Shown here piece by piece: positions 1 to 11,039 of a DNA stretch of 64,000 bases. Source of the stretch: Pseudeuparius sepicola (lineage: Eukaryota; Arthropoda; Insecta; Coleoptera; Anthribidae); the NCBI GenBank assembly GCA_963920635.1, contig OY987298.1:54291949-54355948 (forward strand), read 5' to 3'. The notes beneath the pieces were generated by a model. The model saw only the letters and a program-made list of their open reading frames with translations, was not told where the DNA came from and did not search any database. Both the position numbers and the translations under genes were made by a program. How positions within the stretch are numbered: position 1 is the stretch's first letter; every line of letters begins with the position of its first letter.

Positions 1-1681
1 AATAAAGCTTAACAAAACATAGAGCAAACAAAAACATAAATAACAAATAAATATTTAACGACAAAGAGTTAAACTAATCATATCTACTTTTTCATCCTGT
101 AGGTAAATATTTTGATATTTAAATAATTGAACAAAACATACAACAAGCATTTGACATAAACAATTTATGTTCTCCGATGAAAGGCATTCTTCCATTGCTG
201 GCACCTTAAAATTTTCACCATTTTAATATCGTATATATATTATTCTATTATTATTCTTCAATTAATACCTAAGTATTCAAATGTCACATAAAAATGTCTT
301 AATTTTTGTAGGTACGAGTAGGTACCTCAAACTCAATCTTACCTTTCAGGGTCTTTAGGTAATATAGTCTTCTGAACTGGTTTTACAGCCATCCGCACTG
401 CAGGCATCACTACAACCGTTGATTGAATTCCATCGACGCTACAACACAGTCACGGTCGGTCGGTAATATTTTGCGCGCACCCGGTAGAATGCGAACGAAC
501 CGCTCTCAGCTACACTGTGTAAGCTTATTCTCTTATTAAATAAGATATCGATCGCCGTACTCCGATGACGGCGAGCCGAGGGAGCGGGAGAGGGCAAGAA
601 GGGAAACGTTTGTTTGCACAAGGCCGAGTGCCCGCACTTATTAGTATATCTCTGGACGCTGGTAGTTTATTAAGGCGCCATATTGCCTAGAACTGAGCTT
701 AGTCCTTAATCATGTTTATTAAAAAAATATAATATGTGGAAATACATGATAATGATACTCCAGTAAAATATGTAGATACTTTTAAAACTTAAACGTGTTT
801 AATCCACTGTAGCACATATGGTTTCTGAAAAGGTGGATACGAGAGTGCAACCCAAGATCCATAAAGTAAGAAAGTTGACTCTTGTTGAGAGGAGAACATT
901 CTGAATGATGCAATGGTACCTAATACACTAAAGAAAAAAATTCTCGATTTTCACTTTTCACTGAAAGCGCTTGCTGAAATGAATTTTATGAATAACCTCT
1001 AGATAACTTCTTTCTATTTTTTTCTATTTATTAATTAATGAGTCTATCCAAGTTACAGCGGCAGTAGATATAAACAGTCACATGACCGACTTGCGATCGA
1101 TTACCAGGGTCGGGCTAATATGAGATTCCAAGTGACTTGTAATTCTGAACTAATTCGTTTAGAAGTTCTAAAATTTGCGTTTCTACCTTTCGTAGATCTT
1201 TATACATTTCCAAAATAAATTTACAGAATATACTATGACGGCCAGACCAATAAGAGAATAGGTCACGTGGTGGCCAATGTTTTGATCCACTGCCTCTGTA
1301 ACTTGGATAGACTTTAGTGATATTTGTTAGAAATTTCCATGGCAACCATCTTTGTTTTCAAACTAATTATTGCTGTACCATTTAGGTAAAAAAGTTTTTT
1401 AACACCCTGTATTTCGAAAACGAAGCAACATTCGAGAAAATTTTATACCACATTTTCGTTTTAAGATGAGCATTAGCCTCTTTTATTTTGCCAGAAAGGT
1501 TAGGAAACACCCTGTCTGGTATAGGAAACGACAGTTATTGAAAATGAAAATTGAAATCTAAATTTCGGTAACAATGAATAATTCTTATACATATGACGTC
1601 TATTTCTAGGAAGCAATTAAAACATTTTATTACAGAGAATAATCTGTGTATACTTTAAATACCGAAATAATAGTTATTTTT
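1..1681. other. No gene seen; AT-rich intergenic or upstream-intron DNA
   Basis: No coding region or RNA gene is recognised. Two isolated CACCCTG ends (1403-1409 and 1508-1514) resemble the right ends of the CAGGGTG snap-back elements found elsewhere, without recognisable left partners. The stretch 1590-1655 is similar in the same orientation to 60012-60078, just outside another snap-back element, so it is another unclassified dispersed repeat. Confidence 0.5.
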
Positions 1682-1797
1682 GTACCAAGGCACTGAAGTT
1701 CAACTTTTTATGACTCATGTAGGGTTTAATTGCTGAGGCCTCTGGCCGAGGCAAATAAACCACATGAGTCATAAAAAGAACTTCAGTGCCGAGGTAC
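1682..1797. repeat. Short near-perfect hairpin (about 116 bp)
   Basis: The ends GTACC and GGTAC begin two arms of about 42 bp (containing GGCACTGAAGTTC and TTTTTATGACTCATGT with their complements) around a loop with GAGGCC/GGCCGAGGC. It looks like a tiny palindromic MITE. Only one or two mismatches were seen in the arms. No convincing target duplication was found. Confidence 0.6.
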
Positions 1798-1918
1798 ATA
1801 TGATATTTTTCTTGAAATCGGAAAAAAAATGTTTTATTAGGCAAGAAAATAATAATAAGGGATCAGCCGTCCACGAACCGACTAAGGCGGCGTTGCTTGA
1901 CTACCGATCGCTCTACCT

Positions 1919-3150
1919 AGGACAAGTCGAGGCCAACGATAAAGACAGGCCACGGCGCTAACGCATAATCGCGTAGTCACGTGACCAACTTAGTGCTATA
2001 TAATGAAAGGCATTTTTGGAGATAAGTAGAAAAAACAAATTTCGTAACAATTTGGCAAGTTTTCTTTCATCTATTACATTATTGGTTTTGTACATCCAAG
2101 CTTTCTCTAATTGTTTTTTCAAAATTTTCAACCTGCCTCAACTGTTTTAGGCTGAGAGTTAAGCGGCACTGCACTCACAATATTTTGGCACTTCTCAAAA
2201 ATTGTTGGGACATCACCTTCCTTTAGCTTAGGTGATATTCTCTACAGGTATTTTCCTCCCACAACACATTTGTCCACTTTCTTGAAAATGTGTTAGCCAC
2301 ACATACTTAAGGGTTTTTTAGAAATTAAATCTCAGTTGGAATTTGACGAATCCATTTTTGGCGGGAATTATCATCTCGAGGCAAAACAAATGTTTGTTAT
2401 GGCGACACTTTCTTCCTGGCATTTTTAATATGTATAAATATAATATAAACAGACCCAATATTTGGTATTTAGGTTATTTTTTACGAAATAAAAATGAAAA
2501 CTAACCTCAGTAGGTATACTGCAAATACTGACGAGGTCTCAGTTGTTCGGCAGCGTGAAAGACCGAATAGATAAACCGTATCGGGGCGTGGGTCGACAAC
2601 GAAAATCAACGGTTACAACACTGATTTATTTCGCACAAGGTGAATCGTGAATACAATAAATACACAAACCCGAACGTGGTCAACGGGAACGGCTTCCAGC
2701 CACCCAGACCGTCTGAACTCGAGGATCTCCCGTAAGCAGTTCACCCCTCTGTGAATCAGGCTCCACTGTCCAGTCCAATACGGTCCATGTCCATAATAGT
2801 CCATTCCGGAATTCCGGGCTTCCTATTCTGTGGTTCGGGGGAGAATTCCCCTTTACAGCGCTCACGCGTCGGTGCGAGCGGCACCAATACTCTTGGACGC
2901 CACGACTCCCACCCAGAGGCCATAATAATACCTGGGCGGTTCCCCTCCGCCAGGACACACGCGCACTAGACACAAACTTGTTTCTAAAATATAAACTAAG
3001 ACGTTTAAAACACTTTAAACATTTAAAACTTCTCAAAACCCAAGCTGCCGCTTTCAGTTATGTGACAAATGACATGTAACGTCTGACTAAGATGGTCACG
3101 TGATTTTTGTGCGCCAGGGCCTGTCTTTATAGTAGGCCTTGAGGACAAGT
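1919..3150. mobile_element. Non-autonomous DNA transposon, copy A, with 9-bp target duplication
   Basis: The element body is 1928-3141 (1,214 bp), flanked on both sides by AGGACAAGT (1919-1927 and 3142-3150). The ends are imperfect inverted repeats: CGAGGCC...AAAGACAGGCC on the left and the complement of CAAGGCC...AAAGACAGGCC on the right, followed by a shared GTCACGTGA block. A second copy lies at 28686-29881 with a different duplicated target, so the boundaries are firm. The interior is moderately GC-rich and holds only short overlapping reading frames without recognisable transposase. A 9-bp duplication fits Mutator-like (MULE) elements best; an 8-bp hAT-type duplication with a chance extra A is the alternative. 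Confidence 0.85.
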
Positions 3151-3683
3151 ATAATGACGTACGGCACCTTTTGACAGAAAAACCAAACTGCTGCTTCTTG
3201 TGCAGCCTACCCAAAAAATCTATTGATATTCGAATTTACTAAAATATGTATACTGAAGGATTGCGCTTCTATAGGAAACAATTTCGCAATGTGTACGAAA
3301 AGTTAAATGAGCCTTTATCGGCCGGGTTTTGAATATTTGGTCACTTTTGACGGGCGATTTCTCCGCGTCTGACGTTTGTTGTTTACATCTCGCCAAGGCC
3401 TACTTATTGAAAAAATCGTACAATAATGGGCTACACTATTGTACGATTTCTGTGCTTTTAATGACGATTTTGGGATACTTTAATGCCGATTTCAAGAAAA
3501 ATTTATTTAATAGGAAGATAATCCTCATCAAACTGAAATTTTCACTTTTTTGAATTAGACTTTGGTACTCTGATAGATCGAGCGTCGGGCAACGCCGCCT
3601 ATTTATCGATCGTTTTCTATGTGAATGTGGAAGTTATTAAACGTGGTGAAAACTAAGAGGTGAGCTTTAGTATTGCAAAAAAG
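3151..3683. other. No gene seen; one small perfect hairpin
   Basis: There is no recognisable gene. At 3413-3449 a short hairpin with 13-bp arms (AAATCGTACAATA and its complement) surrounds an 11-base loop. GGGCAACGCCGCC near 3590 echoes GGCGGCGTTGC near 1888 in the opposite direction. That hints at an older inverted-repeat element into which copy A of the 9-bp-duplication transposon inserted. Confidence 0.4.
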
Positions 3684-4422
3684 ATATAATAATAATAATA
3701 ACAAACTTCAGAAACAATCCAGCACATAATAGGAGGATGTCAGATGTTCGCATCAACGGAATATAAGAAACGACACGATCCGGTTGCCAAGATCTTGCAC
3801 CAGGAACTGGCGGAAAAACTACTGCTTCTGCAGGCAGAGAGGGTCCCATATTTCAGCTACACACCGGAGCCTGTTCTTGAAAACAGCAACTACAAGATGT
3901 ACTAGGATCGTACAGTTCTGACAGATCAACGAGTTGCCCATAACAGGCCGGACCTTATACTAGTTGATAAAATTTCCAGGAAGACAACTCTGATTGATGT
4001 GGCTATCCCAAGCAACAACAACCTGCGTGTGAAGCAGGCCGAGAAGATCGCGAAGTACAGAGACTTAGAAGAACGAATTCGAAGGCAATGGGAAATGGAA
4101 AACGTTCGGACGGTTCCAGTTATCGTGTCAACAACTGGTGTTATACAAAAAATTGGCTGAGAAACATCAAAGAGCTGGGTCTAACTGATAATCTTTACAG
4201 GTCCATGCAGAAAGCGGTACTACTTGCGACAGCCCGAACAGTCAGGAAATTCATGGGAACGTCCAACAACATAAATGTCACCTAAGGCCCGATAACATGG
4301 CAAGGATCTCGTCCGAGCCAGATCCTTATGGTATCCGGGATACCCGGGATCTGAGTGAATGTTCCCCGTGCCCGTAGAGAGAGTGCGAATGCCTTTTGGC
4401 TAAGTCGTATAATAATAATATT
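3684..4422 (+). mobile_element. 5'-truncated Dong/R4-like LINE in a TAA repeat
   Basis: Between two TAA/ATA microsatellite tracts (3684-3702 and 4408-4422) lies the 3' end of a LINE open reading frame with its 3' UTR. From about 3710 one reading frame gives a zinc-knuckle-like segment (HIIGGCQMFASTEYKKRHD), then RPDLILVDK, LIDVAIP and a K..KY block. This is the PD-X14-D arrangement of the restriction-like endonuclease used by R2/R4/Dong-type LINEs. One TAG replaces an expected Trp codon at about 3903, and a frameshift near 4150 moves the last part (GLTDNLYRSMQKAVLLATAR) to another frame ending at 4285. The 3' UTR runs to about 4407. Dong of Bombyx is known to insert in TAA repeats, which this copy fits. 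It is inactive but only mildly decayed. Confidence 0.8.
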
Positions 4423-5144
4423 ATGTTGGAAATAAAAATGTATGAGAAATGTTTATTTGTTTGGGAGTTTACGGCTGCCAACCATTGATGTTGCCAAAAT
4501 GCATATGCAGAAGTAATTTCTCTGGGTTCCGCTGGTATTTATACAACAAAGCACAGCTTACTTCTATTGTGAAAACAAATTCGTCGCGATGCAAACTAAA
4601 GAAATAGACAAATGAAAATGAAATTCTGGTATCGTAATAATCGTCCATGGGCTTTACTTTGATAGCGGGGGCCAGCGAGGGAGCAAATGCGCGTGCCTAC
4701 AAAATGCCCCTTCATCTACGACTCTTAGGAATGAAGAATTTAAAGAGAAAATGTCTCAGAGCGACTACATAGAAAAGCCGAGATTAAAGAAGTCCAAAGA
4801 GAAAAGGCCAAAAAAGGTCCCCTAGAAAGAGAAGAAAAAAATCTATTCCAAATATGGATGCGGAATAACTTGTGTACCTAATATGTAATTATTTTCTCAT
4901 TTTTGTTTTCTTTTTGTTGCTTTCAAATGTCTAAGCAGGTAATGGAATAATTGTAATATTGAAGGAAATCTAATACATATGTACCAGTACATAAAGGAAT
5001 TTAAAAATCCTGAAATTAAAAGGAAAATACTAGTTTCTGGAAACGATTTCTAGAAAACGGAGAGAAAATCGAGTTGTTGTAAAGTATTTCATATGAATAT
5101 CCGAAGTAGGTATATACAAAAACATGACTAATTAATTGACTGTT
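4423..5144. other. No gene seen
   Basis: AT-rich sequence with no coding region, RNA gene or repeat structure that I can support. Confidence 0.4.
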
Positions 5145-5530
5145 CTGCTAGATGAATGCAAGTACTGCTTCGATCTTATAGTCCTAACAGAAACGTGAAA
5201 GGTAAATCTGATACAAACTTTTATAAAATTCCCGGCTATACAGTTTTTTATAATAATGTGACAAACCAAAATGATGGGGTTGTTTTTGTTAAAAATAAAT
5301 CCGAAAATGTAACTAAAGTAGAAGCAAACAATATAGATAATATTGACGCTGTTAGCGCTTCTCTAAAAGCAAATACAGCTAACCTTTATATAAATGTCAT
5401 TTATAGGTAAATATCATAACATTTACAGACCGTTTACGTGAATTCTTAGCCCAGTTTACACGAACTAATCAAAATGGCACACACTTTTTCATTGGTGACA
5501 TTAACATAAACATAAATCGTTTGCTGTCAT
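5145..5530 (+). mobile_element. Endonuclease-domain fragment of a non-LTR retrotransposon
   Basis: Three frames on the same strand, in order, spell an apurinic-type endonuclease of LINE elements. CFDLIVLTET is followed by a TGA where a Trp is usual (5166-5198). Then comes IPGYTVFYNN...DGVVFVKN...ANLYINVIYR (5198-5408), and then THFFIGDININI (about 5475-5520). LTETW, IPGY, GGV and GDxNI are the hallmark motifs of jockey/CR1/I-type endonucleases. At least two frameshifts and one stop make it a dead fragment. No reverse transcriptase segment was seen next to it. The clade cannot be fixed from this piece. Confidence 0.75.
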
Positions 5531-5564
5531 GTCTATTGTCATTCATTATTTTCATTATTAACAA

Positions 5565-5740
5565 CTTGCCTTCAAAACTTCCATGGCACAAATTTATAAA
5601 CGCAGGAAATTATTACCTAAACTGCTAATTTTGAACTTTTTTTTTACAAAATTTTGGATTTAGGGTTCTGGATTGTGGCATCACAGGTGGCTGTGACTTT
5701 GGAGTAAGTAGGCAACTAATTTTTTTTTTTCATCAAAAAG
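5565..5740. repeat. Half copy of the 42070-42789 snap-back family
   Basis: Segments such as TTGCCTTCAAAACTTCCAT, ACAAAATTTTGGATTTAGGG and GTAGGCAACTAATTTTTT occur here in the same order as in the right arm of the inverted-repeat element 42070-42789, with an internal deletion. No terminus and no opposite arm are present. Confidence 0.6.
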
Positions 5741-8044
5741 AGTAAAAAGTGTTTGAATAGAAACTTGAAACTGTATTTTTGGGCTTACCTTGCAGTTCTA
5801 AACAGCTTTTCGTAATACATGACATGTTGTCTCTAAAATTAAAAATAAGCCGTTTTCAGTTTCCGGGAATGCAAAACTTCTATCAAAAATAAAATTTTCT
5901 GATAATAAACGAAAATAAAAAAATCCATATGCTGCGTACTTTCTGTATAAAACAACATGCAGGCAGATATAGAAAGGTTTAGTAGATTTCCCTCTAGTCC
6001 AAGAAAATTATACATGGAGAAAAAAATTCTTAACAGGTAGATATTTTCAGGGTTGGTTGTGGGTAGCGTCTCACTCAACGGTAGCGTCCTGAGTATAACC
6101 CCATCAGTCGTGTTACGAACCCCGCAATAGGGGTGGTTTTGTAAACATTTTTTTGCATTTTTTTTCTTATGTGTACATTATTACATTCTCTACAACTTTC
6201 CCTTATGAAGTTTTTTTCAACTTCAATACTTCACGAGATATAGGTAACAGATCACCACTAGGTAAAGTGCTTTATAAGGCTGAAAAAAAATTCTTTAAAA
6301 CAAGCTGATTTTTTCAGGGTTTACTGGGGGTTAACTTAGGAGTGCACCCCGAGTTAACCCTGAAAAAATCATCAAATCAAAAGTTCGAAGAAGAAAATTT
6401 CAAAATTAACCTTTCTTTTGTGGCGACAGTTTGACCTTCAAATTATCGATTTTATGCCTATGCAGGCAATGCTATTAATAAACTGTATGAACTACAACTC
6501 GAAAAATGGAATCACACCACAAATTACTCACCAATTAAGTGATCTGAAGTTGTTTCACGCATATCCATGTCTGTAAAGAAGATAACTTCTACCGTAAATA
6601 TTTTAAGATGTTTTCAAACTTCTAACATTTGGGGTATTAATGGGTTTTAATGGGTTTATGAGAATCTAGGTGATTCTAGTTTGCAATTGCAATCATCGAA
6701 TCAATTTTAAATTTTTAATGGTTGCTAGCCCATTCTTCTCTTCTTCGAGATCTATATTTAAGCCCATTTCTTTTCGCGTCGGAACGGCCACGAGACCGAA
6801 ACAAATCGCGGGCGGCGCCATGGCCGAGGACGGCGCCGACGCGACGGCTATCTCAGAGAAACCCCACAATAATTATTACCGACTGCAAGTGTAGCTACTG
6901 ATTTTTCACTTAGTGGAAAATGCTAATTATACACTAACCGAAACTACACCATACAAAGTCGTTAATTGCTTATAAATGATTTAGTTCTTACATGCGTGAT
7001 TCTTAAAAGTATATATAATTTCCTTAAACACCCGCTATTTCTATAGAAGCAATACAATATATCGTAGATGTATTTTCCTGTGTGTCACCCTCGGCAATGG
7101 GCACATTTCACGTTTTTTTCTGATAAGCTCAGATGATAGCTTTGACTAAAATATACTTATGTTGTTTTTTTTTTTCAAATTTTTTTGAAGGCCCGTTTGG
7201 CCGAAAAAAAATAAAAATGTCCACAGAGTGAGTATAGGTACTTTTTGTAGGTCCGGCAACGCCGCAAAACGGTCAGGTTCAAATTTAAATAGTCCGCCCA
7301 CCTTTCTGTCAAATCACAGCTGTGACCTATTTATTGCGTTGGTTTGTTTTTGTTGGTTATTCGTTATTCGTTTGGCTAGCCATCGTTTACGTTTTGTTGT
7401 GAGTTACTGCTTAATATAATAGTGTTCAGCATGGAAGACGGCTTTGTTAAAACATTGTTTAGTTTTCATAATGAAAAATGAAAAAACTCTCAACACAAAG
7501 AACAAATCACCAACTATCGATGAGTTTAACTCCGACGACGTAAGACGTAAACAATCGAAATGACAGTGGTGCGATGTTGCCGGCTATTTTGTCGTCTACC
7601 TCGGAGGGTTTATTACTTTAAAATGTCCCCTAAATTACATCATAAAACTATAATTAAACTACAGGTTATAATGGTGTGCCATATAATCAATACACCCCAG
7701 TTGTATACCTTTTATTAATTATAAGTGTTAAAAAACAAGTAAATCTATTAAATTTTTTAGCCCGAACTTATGAAACTGATTGGTAAAGGGTCCAGCTGAC
7801 GTCAGCAGGACCCCGATTTTCAAATTTCAATTCTAATTTTTGGCCTAGTTAAAGATAATAAAAACAAACGGGTGGACTTTTTTGGACTTTGAAGACATAA
7901 TACATAAAGTAAACGCAAAGAAAACAAAATTTTTTTTTTATGAAATGACCCCATTATTTTCCCAATCCGAGACCAGGCCTGGAAATTTCTTTTATTCATA
8001 AAATATTTTTATGTAATACGTTAAACTTGTTAAGTTGCCCTCCC
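5741..8044. other. No recognised gene; hairpin, one GC-rich patch and one TIR-like segment
   Basis: A hairpin at 6310-6372 pairs GATTTTTTCAGGGTT with its complement. A CpG-rich patch at about 6770-6860 contains an ATG in a good context (6820) that opens only 24 codons (MAEDGADATAISEKPHNNYY and on to a stop at 6892-6894). At 7251-7583 GGCAACGCCGC and the complement of GGCAACATCGC face each other over about 330 bp, possibly the ends of a small unclassified element. None of these has firm support as a gene. Confidence 0.35.
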
Positions 8045-8074
8045 CCCCAATCATATTTTCTGGGTGCGCCACTG
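8041..8074 (-). mobile_element. hAT-like terminus (right end only)
   Basis: The sequence ends in GGGTGCGCCACTG preceded by a C-run. Read on the minus strand it is CAGTGGCGCACCCAG followed by a G-run, the typical start of many insect hAT elements. No matching left end or 8-bp duplication was found, so the element is truncated or its other end has diverged. Confidence 0.45.
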
Positions 8075-8399
8075 GAAGCAAATAATATTATATCGTTTGA
8101 AAATGTTTCTTGCTTCTGATCCATTTGCCAGCCCCTGAATTTATATATAAATTAAAAATATAAGATACTTTTCACTTAAGATCATATAAAGAGCATTGGT
8201 AAAAATTTAGGATTTTCATTTCTTGCTTAAGTGATATGCTATAACCGTTTTACAGCTTCGGATTCACCGAAGTTCGGTCCAGGATTATAAAAAATCTTTT
8301 GATGCAAGAGCGCTGGGCAAAATGTAGATTGGTATTGCCCTTCAATGTTTTTCTAGAGTTTTCCGTAGTGCTTGAGCAAATGCTAACCTAGTTCCAGCG

Positions 8400-8582
8400 G
8401 AAAAAGTTTGACCTAACCACAAACGAGCAATAATCCGAGACTCCCAGTAGTAATTCCACCCCATGTGCAAGTACGTAATATGTGGTTGCTTCGAAGGTAT
8501 TCCTAGTTTCGAGTACTGTAATGGTGAGAATTCTTATTATTGTAAATTATTACAAATGGGCAATAAAGATATTATTATTACC
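8400..8582 (+). mobile_element. Possible LINE 3' tail
   Basis: The stretch ends in TACAAATGGGCAATAAAG followed by ATATTATTATTA. A short AATAAA-containing tail passing into TTATTA repeats is typical of the 3' ends of 5'-truncated insect LINEs. No coding part was recognised upstream, so this rests on the tail alone. Confidence 0.3.
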
Positions 8583-9535
8583 GTTGAGTGAAATATATCC
8601 GCAACGTCACATCCTTGTGTTTTTAACCAGTTTATCTTCAATAGGGTAGTTTCCTCTAATCAAATTTTCAAATAAATTGCACATAACTTGATTCATCAAG
8701 TCCTAAGATAGCTTTAACCATTTTTTATTTCCCGAATAAGGATCCACGAAGTTGGAATTTTCAAAATAAAATTTGAATTTATTTGAATTTGCGTTCGGGA
8801 CCCGACCGCGTGTTGACGTCATAATAACGAGCCGAACATTTTCATTCGTTTTTTTATCATGTGGTACGGACTTGGACTGGAGACCTAATCTTATTATTTT
8901 GTGATTTGATATGTCACTAGTCAAATAATATCAGCTGGAGTTTTGTTTACATTTCAAAATTTGTAATTTTATCAAAGTTATTGAGGGGTTCCAAACGATT
9001 TTGAATTTTATATTTTATTAAAACCATTGTTTATCGCGTCCTCATAATAGTAAAGGATTAAATGAGGTATTAATTCATTTTTATACCTGACCTAAGTGTT
9101 CACAAATCAACGATTAAAATAAGGTAAGCAAGTAGGCAATGTACATTTTTATCATTGCGCCTTTCTTATAATATAAATAAAAATTGTGCTTGTGTTTGAA
9201 ATTGAGAGAGATAGTGTAATAAAATCTAATTAATTACAAATGCAAATCTTAACTTATGTACATGGTACAATCCTAAACCCTATAGTTTCAATTACAAAGA
9301 AAAATGAATAGGTACCATAAAATTGATATTGGTAGTAGGTAGTTCAATCCCCAGATAAAAGTGTTTGAGAGCAAAGTATAATTTAGTAAGCACTCTTTCT
9401 CAATTTGATTGTAGGTAGGTACCTAAAGAATATAAATAGGTAATCATTTAAATTCCAAGAAATACCTACCTACCTGATGCATTTATATAGGTATGAGAGT
9501 AGATAGAGTGTTTAATTTGCTTTCTGTTTCAGTGC
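8583..9535. other. No gene seen; insect GTAGGTACCTAC-type repeats
   Basis: AT-rich DNA with scattered GGTAGGTACCT and ACCTACCTACC tracts around 9410-9500. No coding region or element boundary is supported. Confidence 0.4.
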
Positions 9536-9716
9536 GAAGAAGTTGACAAAGAGTAAAGTAATGGCTCCTCCTGTAGTGAATGTGAGTTTTGTTAAAGCAA
9601 GTTCAGACAATCTTCCGGAAATTGACATACCTATTTATGCTCTCACAATTTTTAAAGCGAGATGCCAAAGCGAAACAATCTCGCCAAACGCGAAAACCGC
9701 AAAGCTAGAAAGCTAG
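9536..9716 (+). pseudogene. Exon-like fragment starting MAPPVVNVSFVKASSDNLPE
   Basis: A good acceptor-like tract (TTTGCTTTCTGTTTCAG) is followed by an ATG at 9561 and 51 codons ending at TAG 9714-9716. The first 25 residues (VSFVKASSDNLPEID) have the feel of an N-terminal segment shared by uncharacterised insect repeat-encoded proteins; I cannot name the family. After about codon 30 the sequence becomes basic and loses that character, suggesting a broken copy or a missed donor. It could also be a chance reading frame. Confidence 0.25.
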
Positions 9717-10487
9717 GTTATGTTTCGATACCCACGAAACATCAAGATTAGATTAGGACGGCACCGTTATCGTTACTAGTTTGCTGCGCCGTTGCCAGAT
9801 CCCCTTTCGGATTTGTATTCAGAAGTAAATCCTGTACTTCAAAGACCGACTATTCTTCAACAAACATTGAGAAAGTATATTATATCTTTACGGAATATAG
9901 TGTTTTTTTATAAAGTTAACTGCTGTTATTATTTATTGTAATTAATAGGTTTGTTCTAGGAAGCAATCTCAAACTAGTCCGAACCAATAACCAGAGTTAA
10001 AAACAGTCAGAGAATTTGAACTGTATAATCAATTGACAATTTGAGTTTTCATACTAGAACACAGCTATTCTAATAACAAAATATTCGACCAGCAAGGAAA
10101 AATCACACGAGTTGGCAACGTACAATAAACGAATAAAGCTTCAAGGCTTCGCGGTCCTATTCACATAGCTCAAAATTATTATGACGTCAAAATTAAGAAA
10201 ACCGTTAAAAACGGAAATAATTTTGAACTCAATTTTCTCCCAAAGGAGGTAAAATTTTTAGTTTAGAATTTTACTAGTGTAGTCTGCATCAATACAGGCT
10301 TTCAACAAAATAAAATTTGAAAAACGGTTAAATACCCTATTACGTACTGATCACCAAGAAATAGTATATTATCCAATCAACAAGCGATTTATGATAGTCA
10401 TTACCCGTTATAACCATAATTAGTGAGTCATAACCACAACTCGCTAGTGTCAGTTGAATACTATGCTTTTTCCACGTCTATTCGATA
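9717..10487. other. No gene seen
   Basis: AT-rich DNA; no coding region, RNA gene or clear repeat boundary. Confidence 0.4.
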
Positions 10488-11039
10488 TACAGGGTGTCTA
10501 AATTTATACCTATGCAAATCCATAAAATGTTTATTTTTATAGATATTGGCCTGAACTTTTTTGTTTGAAAGGTCTTAAAAAACTGCTACTTTTTACTTTC
10601 CCACTACTGTAATTATTAGGACACGCAGAAACCCCCATATATAAAATTTAAGCAAAAAATACACATGAGTTCCTTTCTACAGGGTGCCATAGATGATCAA
10701 AATAGAAATGTTGAAGGCATCTGACGAGTCAGGTGCCATTGAATCCCCTCAAAACTGTTGAATGGTCAACAGGACCCGAGGACCACTCAAAGTGTTGGTG
10801 TGCACAGACTCGATATACAAAAATGTACGGGGTATTTTTCTCTGGGCCATCTCAAAATTCTGAATTTTTATGAAACTCTACGGGTGAACAAGAATGCTCT
10901 GGAAGTATTGAAAAAATGTTAAACGCAATAGTTATTTACATTGGCAGATGCTATCAACAATATCAGATTGTAGGTATGTACTTTGATTTAAACTCTAAAT
11001 ACACTATGGAGAATGCAATAAAAAAAATTTAACAAAAAA

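Noticed and set aside
2613..3036. Overlapping ORFs inside transposon copy A (and equivalents at 29413-29808 in copy B)
   Set aside because: They overlap on both strands, are not preserved in frame between the two copies and have no recognisable domain.
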